Shown: positions 15,983 to 24,747 of the stretch, piece after piece | Layout of the letters: each line of letters starts with the position of its first letter | How positions within the stretch are numbered: the stretch's first letter is position 1 | Assembly: GCA_964574635.1 (NCBI GenBank) | Contig: CAZNOG010000009.1 | Coordinates: forward strand, 62,001-126,000 | From: CAZNOG01 sp964574635 | GTDB taxonomy: Bacteria; Bacteroidota; Bacteroidia; Flavobacteriales_D; Cryomorphaceae | Direction of reading: 5' to 3' | Length of the DNA stretch: 64,000 nt | The notes under the pieces: model-generated | The model's database searches: none | Told to the model about the DNA's origin: nothing | What the model saw: the letters and a program-made list of their open reading frames with translations, nothing else | Translations under genes and position numbers: made by a program

Positions 15983-17458
15983 TCAATAGGCGACCGCAAA
16001 CAACACCCGTCTATTGGAAGGTTTTCCGGTAAAGATACATTTTCCTTCTTCGGCCTCCGCGTCGAGGGGGATGCACCGAATGGTGGCTTTGGTTTCTTTC
16101 TTGATGGCTTCTTCCGTCTCTGCTGTGCCGTCCCAGTGGGCCGACACGAATCCGCCCCGACCTTCGATGAGCTCTTTGAACTCCTCCCAGGTGTCGGCCC
16201 GGTGGGTGCCTTCTTCACGTCGCTTCAGCGCGCGTTGGAAGAGGTGGTCTTGGATGGTTTGCATCAGACCTTCGACGTGGTCAGCCGCGGCGTCGAAATC
16301 GACGAATTCCTTGCTCAGCGTATCCCTTCGGGCGATTTCGACCGTGCCCTTCTCCAAGTCACGGGGACCCATGGCGATGCGCACCGGCACGCCTTTCATT
16401 TCGTATTCGGCGAATTTCCAGCCCGGCTTCCTGTTGTCGTCGTCGTCGAACACCACTTTCAGTCCGCGCTTGCGCAATTCTTCCGTCAGAGGGTTCAACT
16501 TCGCCCTCAGTGCGTTCAATTCCTCTTCGGTTTTGTAGATGGGCACGAGGGCCACTTGGATGGGTGCCAATTTCGGAGGCAACACCAAGCCGTTGTCGTC
16601 GCTGTGCACCATGATCAGGGCCCCCATGAGTCGGGTGGATACCCCCCAACTGGTGGCCCATACAAATTCCTCACCCCCCTCTTTCGTGGCGAAGGTGACG
16701 TCGAAGGCCTTGGCGAAATTCTGTCCGAGAAAGTGGGAAGTACCCGCTTGTAGGGCTTTTCCGTCTTGCATCAGCGCTTCGATGCAGTAGGTTTCCAGGG
16801 CGCCCGCGAAGCGTTCGGAAGGGGTTTTCACACCTTTGATCACCGGCATGGCCATCCAGTTCTCGGCAAAATCGGCGTAGACGTCGAGCATGCGCTCGGC
16901 TTCTTCGATGGCTTCTTCTTTGGTGGCGTGGGCGGTATGGCCTTCTTGCCAGAGGAATTCGGCGGTGCGTAGGAACAGGCGGGTGCGCATTTCCCACCGC
17001 ACCACGTTGGCCCACTGGTTGATGAGCAGAGGCAGGTCACGGTAGCTGCGGATCCAGTTCTTATAGGTGTTCCAAATGATGGTTTCCGAAGTGGGGCGCA
17101 CGATGAGTTCTTCCTCGAGTTTGGCCGACTCGTCGACGACAATTTTTCCGGTCTCCTCGTCGTTCTTCAAGCGGTAATGAGTGACCACCGCACACTCTTT
17201 CGCAAACCCTTCCACGTGGCTGGCTTCTCGGCTGAAATACGATTTGGGGATGAAGAGGGGGAAGTACGCGTTGACGTGCCCCGTTTCCTTGAACATGGCG
17301 TCCAGCGCCGACTGCATTTTCTCCCAGACGGCGTACCCGTGGGGCTTGATGACCATGCAGCCCCGCACCTCGGAATGTTCCGCCAAATCGGCTTTGATTA
17401 CCAACTCGTTGTACCAAGCGGAATAATTTTCTTCGCGTCGTGATAGTTTTTTGCTCAT
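15983..17458 (-). CDS. proS: Prolyl-tRNA synthetase (type 3)
   Basis: A 491-residue class II synthetase of the archaeal/eukaryote-like type, without the bacterial INS editing insert. Motif 2 is visible in NQWANVVRWEMRTRLFLRTA followed by EFLWQEGHTAH, motif 3 in ATSWGVSTRLMGALIMVH, and the protein ends in FAVAY: a C-terminal tyrosine is characteristic of this type. Start MSKKLSRREE at 17456-17458 gives the normal N-terminus; an upstream in-frame ATG adds 19 unlikely residues. Confidence 0.96.
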   Translation of the reverse strand: MSKKLSRREENYSAWYNELVIKADLAEHSEVRGCMVIKPHGYAVWEKMQSALDAMFKETGHVNAYFPLFIPKSYFSREASHVEGFAKECAVVTHYRLKNDEETGKIVVDESAKLEEELIVRPTSETIIWNTYKNWIRSYRDLPLLINQWANVVRWEMRTRLFLRTAEFLWQEGHTAHATKEEAIEEAERMLDVYADFAENWMAMPVIKGVKTPSERFAGALETYCIEALMQDGKALQAGTSHFLGQNFAKAFDVTFATKEGGEEFVWATSWGVSTRLMGALIMVHSDDNGLVLPPKLAPIQVALVPIYKTEEELNALRAKLNPLTEELRKRGLKVVFDDDDNRKPGWKFAEYEMKGVPVRIAMGPRDLEKGTVEIARRDTLSKEFVDFDAAADHVEGLMQTIQDHLFQRALKRREEGTHRADTWEEFKELIEGRGGFVSAHWDGTAETEEAIKKETKATIRCIPLDAEAEEGKCIFTGKPSNRRVLFAVAY

Positions 17459-17521
17459 AATGGTTTTTGGAATGGTATTTGCAACTCCTGCGGTGAACCG
17501 ACCTTGCATCGACAAAAGGAA

Positions 17522-17579
17522 TTGCCGGGTCGAAAGTAAAGTTTTTTAACTTTATCACAGAATAATCCAGAAGGGAGGT
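17522..17579 (+). promoter_or_regulatory. Possible promoter and Shine-Dalgarno of lipoprotein gene
   Basis: TTG (17522-17524), 22-nt spacer, TAACTTTA (17547-17554, one mismatch to TAnnTTTG). A strong GGGAGGT at 17573-17579 sits 5 nt before the ATG, which stands out because genes in this window otherwise lack Shine-Dalgarno sequences. The -7 region is part of the palindrome TAAAGTT-TTTT-AACTTTA-like sequence at 17537-17554. Confidence 0.35.
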
Positions 17580-17584
17580 AGATC

Positions 17585-18952
17585 ATGAAGACCGTAAAAA
17601 ACACACTGTACACGCTGGCCGCCATCGCGGTGCTCGCTTCTTGTTCCAGCAACAAGGACTTGGCGTATCTCGACGAGTACGACGACTTGTACTATACGGG
17701 CACCGAGCGCGTGGAAAGCAAGCCCGCACAAACTGAATTTACCGGCGACGACGGCTCGCCGGAATCCGCGTATTATGGAAACAGCGGATACAACGAAGGG
17801 CCATCCGACGCGGAACCCATCGAGGAAACCGACGGCGAAGCATATTACGACCCCGACTACGCACGACGCATCGAAAACTTCCACCGCAGCGACGATTCGG
17901 ATTACATCTACGATCGCGCGTACGGTTCCTCGCCCCGCCTGAGCCTGAACTTCGGGTACAGCTCCTTCGGACCGGGATGGGGAATGGGCTTCTCCTACGG
18001 TTACGGCAACTGCTTCGGGTGCTACACCAGCCCCTGGTATACGCCTTACTACTACAGAGCCCCCTTCATGTGGAGGTACTCCTTCTACTACAGCCCCTTC
18101 TATTACCGATACCGATTCTATGACCCTTGGGCGCCGTTCGGATACGCCTACTACCCGTACTCCTATCCCTACTACGCTTATCCGGGTTATGGATACCACC
18201 CGGGATGGGGATACCCCTATTACGGCAGCGACTACGGTTACCACAGCAACGTGGAGTACACCCCGCGTGAAGATTCCTACAGCGGTTCCCGGGGCGGAGT
18301 AGTGCGCACAGGTGATCGTGGCGGAGTAGTGGATGGCCCGAAGGACACGAATTCCCAACGCGCGAGGGACGGTAGAACCGTACGTGAAAGGCCGGTCGAC
18401 GCACAACAAACCGAATCGCAAAGCCCGACGACGGAGCGTGAGCGCGAGACTCGCCAAAGGCCTACGGGCACACGTGACTCAAACGTTTCACCCCGGAACG
18501 ATTATTATTACGACGCCGGTGAACGAGACCGCGTGATCCGCTCCCGAGGCGACGTGGATCGTACACCGTCGAACACCCGGGATACGCGTGGAGTAACCAC
18601 TCCGCCGACCCGAAGGTCGACGCCCGCAACGCGTCCCCGAAGCCCCGAGCCAACCACTTCACCGTACACCCGCCAAAGGTCGCGTGAAGTACCGAGCACC
18701 CGTCCACGACCCGCACCCGAAACGCGTCCCCGCACGGCCCCCACTCAGCGACCGAGCAGAACGGCCCCGACCAGAACGGCACCGAGTAGAACTGCCCCGA
18801 CAAGAACGGCACCGAGCCGCAATTACTCGACGCCTCCTTCCATGCAGAGAAGCTCACCCTCGAGAACTCCCTCGGTATCGCCGTCACCTTCAAGAAGCTC
18901 GGGCGGTTCCGGACGAAGTTCGTCACCGACCAGAGCTCCGAGGAGCAGATAA
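17585..18952 (+). CDS. Tyr/Gly-rich lipoprotein with basic repetitive tail
   Basis: A 455-residue protein. Lipoprotein signal with lipobox LASC (Cys about 20). Residues about 25-110 are acidic; 110-225 are extremely rich in Tyr, Gly, Pro and Phe (for example YYPYSYPYYAYPGYGYHP); 225-455 are Arg/Thr/Pro/Ser-rich with tandem RTAPTRTAPS units encoded by imperfect 30-nt DNA repeats near 18766-18818. No catalytic domain. Expected to be disordered and surface- or envelope-bound; the function is unknown. An imperfect GC hairpin without T-tract follows at 18967-18996. Confidence 0.8.
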   Translation: MKTVKNTLYTLAAIAVLASCSSNKDLAYLDEYDDLYYTGTERVESKPAQTEFTGDDGSPESAYYGNSGYNEGPSDAEPIEETDGEAYYDPDYARRIENFHRSDDSDYIYDRAYGSSPRLSLNFGYSSFGPGWGMGFSYGYGNCFGCYTSPWYTPYYYRAPFMWRYSFYYSPFYYRYRFYDPWAPFGYAYYPYSYPYYAYPGYGYHPGWGYPYYGSDYGYHSNVEYTPREDSYSGSRGGVVRTGDRGGVVDGPKDTNSQRARDGRTVRERPVDAQQTESQSPTTERERETRQRPTGTRDSNVSPRNDYYYDAGERDRVIRSRGDVDRTPSNTRDTRGVTTPPTRRSTPATRPRSPEPTTSPYTRQRSREVPSTRPRPAPETRPRTAPTQRPSRTAPTRTAPSRTAPTRTAPSRNYSTPPSMQRSSPSRTPSVSPSPSRSSGGSGRSSSPTRAPRSR

Positions 18953-19135
18953 TCGCCTGCGTACATCGGCGGTGAAGGGCCCGCCCCTCACCGCCGGTAG
19001 ACGCCCGCAACTCGGGAATTCGGCGGCGGAATGGATTGAGCGGATGCGGTCGATCGAGGACGGCTCCGCTCAAATCACGGGCCCGGCACGCGGTACGAAA
19101 GCGAGAAAAACCACACACACTCAACCCTTATTGAC

Positions 19136-20596
19136 ATGAAACGACCTGCGCTCCTTCTCTTATTCGCCTTCCTGTGCACGGGGGGATTGTTCGCACAAAA
19201 CGACGCAGACGTAAGTCGCTATACACACAATCCCGTACTCGGCACCGCGAGGTTCAACGCCTTGGGCGGAGCCTTCGGCGCCTTGGGTGGCGACATGACT
19301 TCCCTGCACATCAACCCCGCCGGAGTGGGAGTCTACCGCTTCGGCGAATTGTCGGTCAGTCCCGGATTGGAAATGAACTCCATCACGGGCAAAATCGGCT
19401 CGATGAACAACGAGGAACTGACCGTGAAACCGGTCATAAACAACATCGGGTTCGTCTTGGTCAACGAAGTGAATTCCAACCCCAACTGGAGGTCGATCAA
19501 CTTCGCGGTTTCTTACAACCGGCTCAACACCTTCAACGATAAACTCGGCCTGCACGACAACTTGGCGAGCCAGTGGTCTCTGAGCCACGACTTCGCGAGT
19601 GACGCAAATGGGTATTTGTTGAGCGAATTGAGCGATTACAACACCGGACTGGCTTGGGACACCCACCTCATCGACAGCGTAGCCCCCTATCAATACGAAT
19701 CTTACGTGCCTTCGGGCATCGGCGTCGATCAGGATCAAACGATCGAAAGGAGCGGCCGCTTGGCGGAAACCAGCATCACCGTGGGGGCCAATTACCTCGA
19801 CAAATTGTACATCGGTGCAGGCATTGGTTTCCAGACCGCCGAATTCAAAGAAATCGCCCGTACCACCGAAACACCCGACCCCAACGCGGGATTGGATCTC
19901 GTGGACTACACGTTTACCGAGCGATTGCACGCCCAAGGGGTCGGGGTCAACTTCAAACTCGGGTTGATTTACCGCGCCACCGACTACATCAGACTCGGGG
20001 GATCCGTGCAAACGCCCACCGTGTTTTCCATGTCCGACAGCTACTCCACCTCAGTCTCCACCAGTTGGATCGATCCCACCGAAATCATCGCTTCGGATAG
20101 CCCCAACAGCTATTTCGAGTATCGGGTGCGCACTCCTTGGAGGTTAATGTTCGGAGCGGCGGGGGTGATCGGCGACAAAGCCATCGTCACCGCGCAGTAC
20201 GAACGCGTGGATTTCACAGGCGGCGAGTTGCGCAATACCGGAACCGGAAAAGCCGATTTCTCCTTCGCCAACCGCACTTTGAAGAGGGACTACCGCAGCG
20301 CCGACATCGTGAGGACGGGATTGGAATACCGCTTGACCAAAACCTTCTCGGCACGCGCCGGGTTCGCGTACTTCTCCAACCCCATCGAAGTGCACCGAGA
20401 GTGGTACGACGGCCTCGAGCTCAACCGCCTCGATTACAGCTTCGGTCTGGGCTACAGGGGCGCCGGTTGGAACATCGATGCCGCCTACCGCTTGGCGACC
20501 TTCGAAGAACCCACCACCATCTCCCGCTTTTCCAACCTCGCCGTCGTGCAAAACCAGCTCTCGTCCGTGGTACTCACCTTGGGATTCCGAATGTAA
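19136..20596 (+). CDS. OmpP1/FadL-family outer-membrane protein
   Basis: A 486-residue barrel protein with signal peptide ending GLFAQ. The start of the mature protein, ARFNALGGAFGALGGDMTSL then HINPAGVGVYR, is the typical N-terminal hatch region of Bacteroidota FadL-like proteins. Many amphipathic strands follow to a C-terminal VVLTLGFRM. The family transports hydrophobic compounds across the outer membrane; the ligand here is unknown. It stands alone on the plus strand, and structured element copy 2 begins 9 nt after its stop. Confidence 0.85.
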   Translation: MKRPALLLLFAFLCTGGLFAQNDADVSRYTHNPVLGTARFNALGGAFGALGGDMTSLHINPAGVGVYRFGELSVSPGLEMNSITGKIGSMNNEELTVKPVINNIGFVLVNEVNSNPNWRSINFAVSYNRLNTFNDKLGLHDNLASQWSLSHDFASDANGYLLSELSDYNTGLAWDTHLIDSVAPYQYESYVPSGIGVDQDQTIERSGRLAETSITVGANYLDKLYIGAGIGFQTAEFKEIARTTETPDPNAGLDLVDYTFTERLHAQGVGVNFKLGLIYRATDYIRLGGSVQTPTVFSMSDSYSTSVSTSWIDPTEIIASDSPNSYFEYRVRTPWRLMFGAAGVIGDKAIVTAQYERVDFTGGELRNTGTGKADFSFANRTLKRDYRSADIVRTGLEYRLTKTFSARAGFAYFSNPIEVHREWYDGLELNRLDYSFGLGYRGAGWNIDAAYRLATFEEPTTISRFSNLAVVQNQLSSVVLTLGFRM

Positions 20597-20604
20597 GGTC
20601 GTAG

Positions 20605-20824
20605 GTTTTTGGGCGCGCCCCCGATGACCCCCGTCGGTTCGTTGTGCCACTGCCCCGACGTCTATCCCCGTCTTTCCATTCCACTATCGGGGTCGGGTCG
20701 TCCGCTGTATCTTCCGTGCTTTTCGCGGGGTCGGCACGCCGTTTCGGGGGCTCACGATCGCCCCGCCCCGTCGGCCGTCCCGGGCGAGAAAAGCACGGAA
20801 GGATGCCGCTACCGCCCCTCGCGC
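20605..20824 (+). ncRNA. Structured intergenic element, copy 2
   Basis: Starts TTTTTTGGGCGCGCCCCC and contains GTCCGCTGTAT, then the perfect 14-bp arm CTTCCGTGCTTTTC (20711-20724), a 63-nt GC-rich loop, the matching arm GAAAAGCACGGAAG (20788-20801) and GATGCCGCTACC. Conserved words match copies 1 and 3 while the arms do not. It follows the FadL-like gene on the same strand and occupies most of the 340-bp gap 20597-20936, which contains no gene. Confidence 0.62.
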
Positions 20825-20881
20825 AAATCCCGACCCGAGGCAACCTCAACGACGGCCATGTGGCTCCCGAATTCGGTCAGA

Positions 20882-20910
20882 CAAAAAAAAGAGCGGCACT
20901 CGGCCGCTCT
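20882..20910 (-). terminator. Terminator of the COG1579-type gene
   Basis: AGAGCGGC (20890-20897), loop ACTCG, GCCGCTCT (20903-20910). On the minus strand eight T follow directly. On the plus strand GATACTTTTTG follows, so it may also act weakly for plus-strand transcripts. Confidence 0.85.
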
Positions 20911-20936
20911 GATACTTTTTGTTTGTGGAATGCGAA

Positions 20937-21734
20937 TTACTTCGCCGACTTTTCAAACAGGGCTTCCATTTTCTCCCGCTCTTCGTTGGCCAGTTCAGAA
21001 TCCACCAAGACCCGTCCACTGTGCTCGTCCACGATGATCTTCTGCCGCGCCGCCACGTCGAGTTGTCTTTGCGGGGGAATTTTGATGTACGATCCCGCGG
21101 ATGCTTCCCGATCGATGGGCACCACGGCCAGACCGTTCTTGGATCCTCCGCGGATGCGTTCGTAGGCTTTCACGAGGCGGTCGTCGATTTGGGCTTTGGC
21201 CTCTTCAGACATTTTCAACAGCGTCTTCTCTTCCTTCTCCGTTTCACTCACGATGTCATCCAATTCCTTGCGCTTGGCTTCCAAATCATTTTTGCGGCTC
21301 TCCAACAGCTCTGAAGTTTCTTCCAGCACGGAGCTCTTGGCTTCGATCTGCGCTTTGAATTCTTTGATGCGCTTCTCCGCCAGTTTTATCTCCAAGTCTT
21401 GATATTCGATTTCTTTGTTGAGCGACTCAAACTCGCGGTTGTTTCTCACGTTGTCTTGTTGCTCCTTGTATTTCTTGATCAGCGCTTTAGATTCGGTAAT
21501 GGAGTTTTTGTTGTTGGTGATCGACGTTTCCAACTCCTCGCTCTCGCCCTTCAATTTGTTGTAGCGGGTTTCCAAGCCTTCGATTTCGTCTTCGAGATCC
21601 TGCACTTCAAAGGGCAATTCGCCTCGTACTGTGCGAATCTTGTCGATGCGTGAATCTATGAGCTGGAGGCGGTACAGCGCCCTCAATTTATCTTCTGTGG
21701 ATACTGTGGATTTCTTTGCTTTCGTAGCGGCCAT
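20937..21734 (-). CDS. Coiled-coil COG1579-type protein lacking zinc ligands
   Basis: A 265-residue protein. Residues about 15-190 form a long heptad-rich coiled coil; the C-terminus has the segment IPPQRQLDVAARQKIIVDEH that in relatives is the C4 zinc ribbon. As I remember Bacteroidota homologues, they read CGGC before IPPQRQLD and CEHCG or CEYCG after; here these are SAGS and DEHSG, so all four zinc cysteines are replaced. The role of the family is uncertain. It lies 18 nt upstream of the Nif3-like gene on the same strand, a pairing common in bacteria. Confidence 0.85.
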   Translation of the reverse strand: MAATKAKKSTVSTEDKLRALYRLQLIDSRIDKIRTVRGELPFEVQDLEDEIEGLETRYNKLKGESEELETSITNNKNSITESKALIKKYKEQQDNVRNNREFESLNKEIEYQDLEIKLAEKRIKEFKAQIEAKSSVLEETSELLESRKNDLEAKRKELDDIVSETEKEEKTLLKMSEEAKAQIDDRLVKAYERIRGGSKNGLAVVPIDREASAGSYIKIPPQRQLDVAARQKIIVDEHSGRVLVDSELANEEREKMEALFEKSAK

Positions 21735-21752
21735 GGTCGGAATTTCAATTAT

Positions 21753-22850
21753 TTAGATGTAGTGAATCGGATTTGTATTCACTTCTGTCAAATGGGTTGC
21801 AAAATTACTAAATTTTCCTCGTAAGATTTCAACCAATAATTCCGAAGTAAACCTTTCGCTTTCATGGTGTCCGATATCGATGATGGCGGGCGACCCGTCG
21901 GTGTCGAAAAAGTCGTGGTACTTGTAATCGCCCGTAACGAACACATCCGCCCCGGCGGCTTTCGCCGCTTGAAACAAAAAGCTGCCCGATCCTCCGCACA
22001 GGGCCACGCGGCTCACTTTTTCCTTCCGCGCCGGCGTGTAGCGAATCGCTTGCAATTCCATGGTTTTCTTCAAATGGTGGAGGAAGTCGACAAACCCCAT
22101 GGGTTCGGGGAGTTCACCCACCATTCCCGAGCCTACGGTTTGATTTTCGTTTTCCAAGGCGTGCAGGTAGTAGGCCACTTCCTCGTACGGGTGAGCCGTG
22201 CGCAAGGCGCGCATTACGGCATCGGTCAATTGGGCGGGAAACATGATCTCCACCCGCGTTTCGGGTTCTTCGTGCGGTTTGGCCACGTGGCCGATGGTCG
22301 GGTTGGCGCCTTCTTCGGGCGTAAAGGTTCCTGTGCCTTCGAGGTTGAAGCTGCACCCGGAATAATTGCCGATGACTCCCGCACCCACTTTGAAAATCTC
22401 CCCCCGCACCGCCTCGGCGTGTTCGTGGGGAACGAAAAACACGAGTTTCATCAGCACGTTGCGCTTGGGCGCCAAAATGCGCGTGTCTTTCAAACCGATG
22501 CGCCGAGCGAACATTCCGTTGACGCCCTCGGGCACATTGTCCAAGTTGGTGTGGATGGCGTACACGGCTATGTCGTGTTTTATCGCTTTGGCGGCCGTGC
22601 GCTGCACGTAGTTTTCTCCCACCAGGCGCTTCAGCCCGGAAAAGATCAACGGATGGTGACTCACCACCAGGTTGCACCCCTTGGCGATGGCCTCGTCGAT
22701 GACCTCTTCCGTACAGTCGAGGCTTACCACCACTCCGCTCACTTCGGCTTCGGCATCGCCGATGAGCAGCCCCACGTTGTCGTACGACTCCGCATACGCC
22801 TTGGGAGCCATGTTTTCCAAAAACCGCGCGATGTCCTTTATTTGTACCAT
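21753..22850 (-). CDS. Nif3-like dinuclear metal-centre protein
   Basis: A 365-residue member of the NIF3/YbgI (GTP cyclohydrolase I type 2) family. Metal ligands are visible in CNLVVSHHPLIFSG and in the C-terminal GHHESERF, with the ASP of VYAIHTNLDN in between. The central PII-like insert (about 130-230, YNYSGCSF-like region and PYEEVAYYLHALEN) is the form seen in longer Nif3 proteins. Function is unresolved in the family. The frame is open far upstream, but the ATG at 22848-22850 (MVQIKDIARFLENMAP) gives the canonical start. Confidence 0.93.
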   Translation of the reverse strand: MVQIKDIARFLENMAPKAYAESYDNVGLLIGDAEAEVSGVVVSLDCTEEVIDEAIAKGCNLVVSHHPLIFSGLKRLVGENYVQRTAAKAIKHDIAVYAIHTNLDNVPEGVNGMFARRIGLKDTRILAPKRNVLMKLVFFVPHEHAEAVRGEIFKVGAGVIGNYSGCSFNLEGTGTFTPEEGANPTIGHVAKPHEEPETRVEIMFPAQLTDAVMRALRTAHPYEEVAYYLHALENENQTVGSGMVGELPEPMGFVDFLHHLKKTMELQAIRYTPARKEKVSRVALCGGSGSFLFQAAKAAGADVFVTGDYKYHDFFDTDGSPAIIDIGHHESERFTSELLVEILRGKFSNFATHLTEVNTNPIHYI

Positions 22851-22895
22851 GTTCCGTCGAATTACTGAAATTTGCTGATTTTGCACCTGAACAAG

Positions 22896-22903
22896 CAAAG
22901 CTA
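22896..22903 (-). promoter_or_regulatory. Putative -7 box for Nif3-like gene
   Basis: On the minus strand TAGCTTTG matches TAnnTTTG about 45 nt before the start. No -33 partner at 17-22 nt spacing, so weak. Confidence 0.3.
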
Positions 22904-22907
22904 AGGA

Positions 22908-23951
22908 ATGCGCAAATTTCGATGGATGACGGCCCCGATCGCCCTGCTGTACGGAAGCATCCTGTACGTGAGGAACTTCCTGTACAACAAGGGGGTTTTG
23001 AAATCTCATCGGCCGTCGATGAAAACCATCGTCTTGGGAAATCTCTCCTTGGGCGGGACGGGCAAAACGCCCATGGTGGAGTACCTCCTCCGCCTGATTC
23101 CCCACGGTAAGGTGGCCGTGTTGAGTCGTGGTTACGGTCGTGAGACGACCGGCACGTACACCGTCCAACCCACAAAATCCACCGCCCGGGAAGCCGGCGA
23201 CGAACCCCTTCAAATCGCGGGAAAATTCCCGGAAGTGCCCGTGGTTTGCGATGTGGACAGGCTTCGAGGATTGGAGTACGTCGAGAAAAACTTCCCTGAA
23301 ACGCAGATCGTCATCCTCGACGACGCGCTCCAACACCGGCGATTGCGCGGAGGGCTCAACATCCTGCTCACGCCTTTCGAAAAGCCGTTTCCCCGCGACC
23401 ACGTCCTCCCTTGGGGTGAATTGCGCGATCACCCCGTGCGCGCGCGCCAAGCCGACGTGTTCGTCGTGACCAAAACCCCACCCTCACCCGACCCCAATGA
23501 GAAATCCCGCATCCAAACCGACTTGGACAAGTACGGCAAGCCCGTATTTTTCAGCACCATTCGTTACGGTGAAATGCGAAATCTCTTCGGAACCGACCGC
23601 GGCGATTTGGTTGAAGGCGAGGGCGTGATCGTGGTGACGGGCATCGCCAAGCCGAGTTATTTTCTCGAAGAAATCCGGAAGAAGTACGCGGTGGTCCGGC
23701 ATTTCTCCTTCCCCGACCACCACGCTTTCACGGCGGGCGATCTTGGGCTGATTCGCGATTTTATTGGTAATTTCGCGGGTGCCATCCACGCGGTGATCAC
23801 CACGGAAAAAGACGCCGTGCGCCTCGTTGAGTACCGCGAACGGTGGGATGATCACCTCCCGCCGGTGTACGGTTGGGAAATTGAGACCGATTTCGGAAAG
23901 AGAAAATCGGAATTTGACCAAGTGATTTTAAACTATGTCGATCAACCTTAA
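22908..23951 (+). CDS. lpxK: Tetraacyldisaccharide 4'-kinase
   Basis: A 347-residue inner-membrane-associated kinase that phosphorylates lipid A precursor at the 4' position. The Walker A region GNLSLGGTGKTP is at residues 44-55 and a membrane-anchoring N-terminal helix (WMTAPIALLYGSILYVRNFL) precedes it; DDALQHRRL is the conserved Walker B/catalytic block. First gene in a five-gene plus-strand run; it overlaps punA by 17 nt. lpxH in the same run is an earlier step of the same pathway. Confidence 0.95.
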   Translation: MRKFRWMTAPIALLYGSILYVRNFLYNKGVLKSHRPSMKTIVLGNLSLGGTGKTPMVEYLLRLIPHGKVAVLSRGYGRETTGTYTVQPTKSTAREAGDEPLQIAGKFPEVPVVCDVDRLRGLEYVEKNFPETQIVILDDALQHRRLRGGLNILLTPFEKPFPRDHVLPWGELRDHPVRARQADVFVVTKTPPSPDPNEKSRIQTDLDKYGKPVFFSTIRYGEMRNLFGTDRGDLVEGEGVIVVTGIAKPSYFLEEIRKKYAVVRHFSFPDHHAFTAGDLGLIRDFIGNFAGAIHAVITTEKDAVRLVEYRERWDDHLPPVYGWEIETDFGKRKSEFDQVILNYVDQP

Positions 23952-24747
23952 CGTGCCTCTGGAGTACATTTCCGGTCGCGCGCCATTTCGCCCCGAAGTG
24001 GGCATCATTTTGGGATCGGGCCTCGGCGCCCTCGCCGACCGCATCGAGAATCCCACTCGAATTCCCTACACCGAAATTCCGGAATTCCCGCAATCTACGG
24101 TGGAAGGGCACAAGGGCGAACTGATCTTCGGGGAGATTTCCGGCAAGAAGGTTTTGGCCGTGAACGGGCGCTTCCACTACTACGAGGGCTACACCATGAA
24201 TCAAGTCGTGGCGCCCGTGCGCATCATGGCGCTCATGGGCGCCCACACGTTGATGGTGTCAAACGCCTGCGGGGGGGTGAACCCCGACTTTGAGATCGGC
24301 GACTTGATGATGATCACCGATCACATCAACCTCTTTCCCGACAACCCGCTGATGGGCCCCAACAACGACGAGTGGGGAAGGCGGTTTCCGGACATGAGCC
24401 AAACTTACGACCGCCGATTGAGGGAGATCGCCACCAAGGCGGATTCCGAACTCGGCATCGGCATGCGCTCGGGCGTGTACGCCGGATTGACCGGCCCCTG
24501 CCTCGAAACGCCGGCCGAGTACAAATACATCCGCATCATCGGTGCCGACGCCGTGGGAATGAGCACGGTACCCGAAGTCATCGCCGCCCATCACATGGGC
24601 ATGCGGTGTTTCGGCATGAGCGTCATCACCGATTTGGGCGTAGAGGGAAAGATCGTCGAAACCACGCACCAAGACGTGGTGAAAGTAGCTTCGGAGACTT
24701 CACCCAAGATGATCGCCTTGTTCGAACACATGCTGAAAAACTTATGA
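23935..24747 (+). CDS. punA: Purine-nucleoside phosphorylase
   Basis: A 270-residue trimeric-type (PNP I) enzyme cleaving purine nucleosides with phosphate for salvage. Landmarks: GIILGSGLGALAD (phosphate loop), GRFHYYEGY, VSNACGGVNPDFEIGDLM, GPCLETPAEY, VGMSTVPEVIAAHH and the final SVITDLGVEG. The start lies inside lpxK and the stop overlaps the gatB start (ATGA), so translation is likely coupled. Confidence 0.95.
   Translation: MSINLNVPLEYISGRAPFRPEVGIILGSGLGALADRIENPTRIPYTEIPEFPQSTVEGHKGELIFGEISGKKVLAVNGRFHYYEGYTMNQVVAPVRIMALMGAHTLMVSNACGGVNPDFEIGDLMMITDHINLFPDNPLMGPNNDEWGRRFPDMSQTYDRRLREIATKADSELGIGMRSGVYAGLTGPCLETPAEYKYIRIIGADAVGMSTVPEVIAAHHMGMRCFGMSVITDLGVEGKIVETTHQDVVKVASETSPKMIALFEHMLKNL

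Noticed and set aside
18766..18818. Tandem DNA repeats that could suggest a CRISPR or minisatellite
   Set aside because: They are in frame, encode RTAPTRTAPS units, vary in spacing and have no spacers.
21753..23450. N-terminal extension of the Nif3-like frame up to 565 codons
   Set aside because: The extra 200 residues are antisense to lpxK and carry no family similarity; the canonical start is at 22848-22850.
24372..24743. N-terminal extension of gatB into punA
   Set aside because: The extension is the out-of-frame shadow of punA; the ATGA overlap gives the proper GatB start.
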